Positions 5,414-6,872 of a DNA stretch of 6,872 nucleotides are shown one piece after another. The stretch's first letter is position 1. Every line of letters begins with the position of its first letter. The notes beneath the pieces are model-generated. The model was not told where the DNA came from. It searched no databases and was given only the letters and a program-made list of their open reading frames with translations. The translations under genes and the position numbers were made by a program. This DNA is from Planctomycetaceae bacterium (GTDB lineage Bacteria > Planctomycetota > Planctomycetia > Pirellulales > Thermoguttaceae), in contig JAITDV010000177.1 of assembly GCA_031282385.1 (NCBI GenBank), forward strand, positions 1-6,872, in the 5' to 3' direction.

Positions 5414-6073
5414 TTACCTTTTTTCTTTGACTTTATCGCCGTGTTTCATGTATGCTTGCAGGATTTCTCTTAAATTTAATCTTGCGCGGCAAAGTAAAGA
5501 TTTTAGAGCTTGCGGGGACATATCCATTATTTTTGAGATTTCAATATAACTCATGCCCTCAAATTTATGCAACAATACTGCCATTCTTTGTCGATCTCCT
5601 AGAGCATTTACGGCTAGTTGTACCATTTGTCTCATTTCTAATTTTTCTAGTTGTCTTGTTGGCATTGTTCCGCTGCTTGCGGCGATGGTATCTTCGGCAA
5701 AAATTACTGGATTGCTTTTTGATGCGTCATTGCAAGCAACTCCAATTTGCACTTCTGGTTTGCGGCTTTTAGAACGGATTGCATTTAAGGCGACGTTATT
5801 TGCAATAGTGAACAACCATGTTGAGAATTTTGCATCCGGTTGATAATTTTTTCTTGCGCGAAAAACACGCAAAAAAACATCCTGCGTCAAATCTTCCGCA
5901 ATATTGCGATCATTGACCGCATGCCGCAACAATGTAAATATCCGTCCCTGATACCGTAACATCAATTCCTCAAACGCTACAGCGTCATCTTGTTGTACCG
6001 CAAGCATTAGGCGAACATCGGGATCAAGTAAATTTATATTTGATTTTGATTCTGAAACGGATTCGGTTGTCAT
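5414..6073 (-). CDS. ECF-type RNA polymerase sigma factor, 219 aa
   Basis: This is a group 4 (ECF) sigma factor that would direct RNA polymerase to a specific promoter set. Region 2 is clear: FEELMLRYQGRIF (34-46), the core-binding stretch AEDLTQDVFLRVFR (59-72), and FSTWLFTIANNVALNAIR (83-100), covering promoter melting and -10 contact. After a variable linker, region 4 is at about 150-207 (LGDRQRMAVLLHKFEGMSYIEIS and the helix-turn-helix MSPQALKSLLCRARLNLRE). Length is normal, with no extra C-terminal domain. Its ATG overlaps the frr stop in an ATGA (6070-6073), so the two genes are almost certainly co-transcribed and translationally coupled. No anti-sigma gene lies downstream, where rpiB converges instead. 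The target regulon cannot be read from the sequence. Confidence 0.93.
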   Translation of the reverse strand: MTTESVSESKSNINLLDPDVRLMLAVQQDDAVAFEELMLRYQGRIFTLLRHAVNDRNIAEDLTQDVFLRVFRARKNYQPDAKFSTWLFTIANNVALNAIRSKSRKPEVQIGVACNDASKSNPVIFAEDTIAASSGTMPTRQLEKLEMRQMVQLAVNALGDRQRMAVLLHKFEGMSYIEISKIMDMSPQALKSLLCRARLNLREILQAYMKHGDKVKEKR

Positions 6074-6696
6074 TCTTGTACATCCTTTTCGCGGTTTTTA
6101 GCGAGTTCGTTTGCCTCGTCTTCAAATCGTTTGGTCAACTTTTGGATTTCTTCTTTAACTGCGTCGCGGTCATCTTCGGAGAAGATACTCTTTTTTTCGG
6201 GTTGCTCGGCAACTTTGTTGCTATCATATCGGGTTTCGGCATTTTTTGTGCGTTTTTTGTCTGTCAATTGCTCGGCAACTTTGTTGCCGTCGCGTCGAAC
6301 ATTTCTGACGGCAACTTTCGCCTCTTCGCAAAATTTCCAGATTTGGGCTACCATTTTTTGACGAACTTCGGTTGAAAGTTTTGGAATATTTATGCGGATT
6401 ACGCGACCGTCGTTGTTTGGAGTATAGCCGAGATCAGACGCAACTATCGCTTTTTCTATTGCCTTTGACGTTTCGGGGTCGAACGGGCGTATTAAAATCT
6501 GATTAGATTCAGGGCAAGATACCGTAGCAAGTTGTTTCAATTGCACAGGCACGCCGCCGTAAGCCTCAACTTTAATTGCGTCCACAAGTCCGGGATTGGC
6601 ATATCCGGTTCTGATTCCTGAGAGGTTTTGTTTAAGTTTGGCAACCGCTTTTTCCATACGGTCTTCTACATCAAGTAAAATTTCGTCTGCGTTCAT
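6070..6696 (-). CDS. frr: Ribosome recycling factor with a 22-aa insertion, 208 aa
   Basis: RRF acts with EF-G to split the post-termination ribosome in the cytoplasm. Family landmarks are LSGIRTGYANPGLVD (25-39), YGGVPVQLKQLATV (46-59), a fold core containing ILIRPFDP (67-74), YTPNNDGRVIRINIPKLSTE (91-110) and KVAVRNVRRDGNK (127-139) leading into the second long helix. The protein is about 22 residues longer than the common 185. The excess falls after NKVAEQ (138-143), which recurs at 160-165 before the normal SEDDRDAVKEEIQKLT continues. The extra segment lies at the start of the last helix of domain I, outside the tip domain. ATG 6696 has AAGGA about 8 nt upstream. The leader contains R element R4, and the sigma gene is coupled downstream. 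Confidence 0.95.
   Translation of the reverse strand: MNADEILLDVEDRMEKAVAKLKQNLSGIRTGYANPGLVDAIKVEAYGGVPVQLKQLATVSCPESNQILIRPFDPETSKAIEKAIVASDLGYTPNNDGRVIRINIPKLSTEVRQKMVAQIWKFCEEAKVAVRNVRRDGNKVAEQLTDKKRTKNAETRYDSNKVAEQPEKKSIFSEDDRDAVKEEIQKLTKRFEDEANELAKNREKDVQE
6202..6287 (-). repeat. In-frame direct repeat inside frr (20-bp copies, 66-bp period)
   Basis: TTGCTCGGCAACTTTGTTGC occurs exactly at 6202-6221 and at 6268-6287. The offset is 66 bp, which is 22 codons and matches the excess length of the protein. Each copy contains GCAACTTTGTTGC, a small inverted repeat (extended to GGCAACTTTGTTGCC in the copy at 6268-6287), encoding NKVAEQ on the minus strand. The region between copies has drifted, so this is either an old tandem duplication or an inserted palindromic coding element. 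Confidence 0.8.
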
Positions 6697-6735
6697 GATA
6701 TTAAATTTCCTTATTTATCTGGACAATAATCATTT

Positions 6736-6838
6736 TAAACTGTTCACACTTTAATTTTTGTTTATATTCGCCTGCTTATTTACCGGAAAGCAGGGCTTTT
6801 ACGCTCTTGAGTAACACAAATTATAGTACGAGCAGTTA
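6736..6838 (-). repeat. R element copy R4, in the leader region of frr
   Basis: On the minus strand, AACTGCTCGTACTATAATTT pairs with the right arm ending GTGTGAACAGTT: five pairs, a mismatch, seven pairs (two G-U), an A-A mismatch, six pairs, then four more after another mismatch. Inside are the core CAAGAGCGTAAAAG (6796-6809) and a hairpin CCTGCTT...AAGCAGG. The right arm ends about 40 nt before the frr ATG, in sense orientation. This makes R4 the copy best placed to act as a 5' regulatory leader or promoter region. Confidence 0.78.
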
Positions 6839-6849
6839 TTTTTTGTCAT
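6820..6849 (-). promoter_or_regulatory. Probable promoter of the frr-sigma operon, overlapping the R4 left arm
   Basis: On the minus strand, TATAAT lies at 6825-6820 (6/6 to consensus) and ATGACA at 6849-6844 (5/6 to TTGACA), with an 18-bp spacer. Transcription would begin around 6812, just before the conserved R core. The leader would then be about 115 nt and would contain the core, the inner hairpin and the right arm but not the left arm. Confidence 0.5.
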
Positions 6850-6872
6850 TTTGATTGGACGGGGCGTTCACG

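Noticed and set aside
6040..6375. Long plus-strand frames (111 and 76 codons) opposite frr and the sigma gene
   Set aside because: They are antisense shadows of well-identified genes, and their hydrophobic composition follows from the complementary codons.

Overview
The window is an AT-rich bacterial chromosomal segment carrying five confident protein genes and one probable small lipoprotein gene, separated by unusually long, repeat-laden intergenic stretches. The best guess for the source is a low-GC member of the Planctomycetota. The clues are the 430-aa exported protein with a C-terminal WGN-PPK-RE...FPSHYRDIIE-YF module of a planctomycete type, an SDR whose catalytic Ser region reads GWDGVEYG, an frr gene coupled to an ECF sigma factor, and the frequent lack of clear Shine-Dalgarno sites. 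This assignment rests on recalled family resemblance and no search was run.

Layout. 1-754: a MITE-like element (copy A, 72-290, reversed), AT-rich DNA without a convincing gene, then a promoter and a palindrome ahead of a small lipoprotein gene (755-1003). 1004-1468: two copies of a structured ~100-bp repeat ('R element') facing each other. 1469-2761: the exported 430-aa protein, followed by a clean intrinsic terminator. 2762-3210: a third R element and MITE copy B. 3211-3975: an SDR-family oxidoreductase lacking a recognisable catalytic Ser. 3976-4632: a gene-free stretch with a sharp strand-composition switch and about 220 nt almost devoid of C. 4633-5163: an RpiB/LacAB-type sugar-phosphate isomerase with a C-terminal extension. 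5184-5315: MITE copy C between convergent genes. 5414-6696 (minus strand): ribosome recycling factor followed by an ECF sigma factor in an ATGA-overlapping pair. 6736-6838: a fourth R element, overlapping the probable promoter and leader of that operon.

The genes do not form one pathway: they cover translation (frr), transcription (ECF sigma), central carbon metabolism (rpiB), a redox enzyme and envelope proteins. The most distinctive content is non-coding. One family is the R elements: four copies in 6.9 kb, each with long imperfect complementary arms, an inner hairpin with compensatory changes, and a nearly invariant 14-nt core CAAGAGCGTAAAAG. The other is the MITE family: three copies with 19-20 bp TA-bounded terminal inverted repeats around a 21-bp hairpin that shows compensatory change. 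No transposase is present. frr has also grown by a 22-codon in-frame segment bounded by an exact 20-bp direct repeat.
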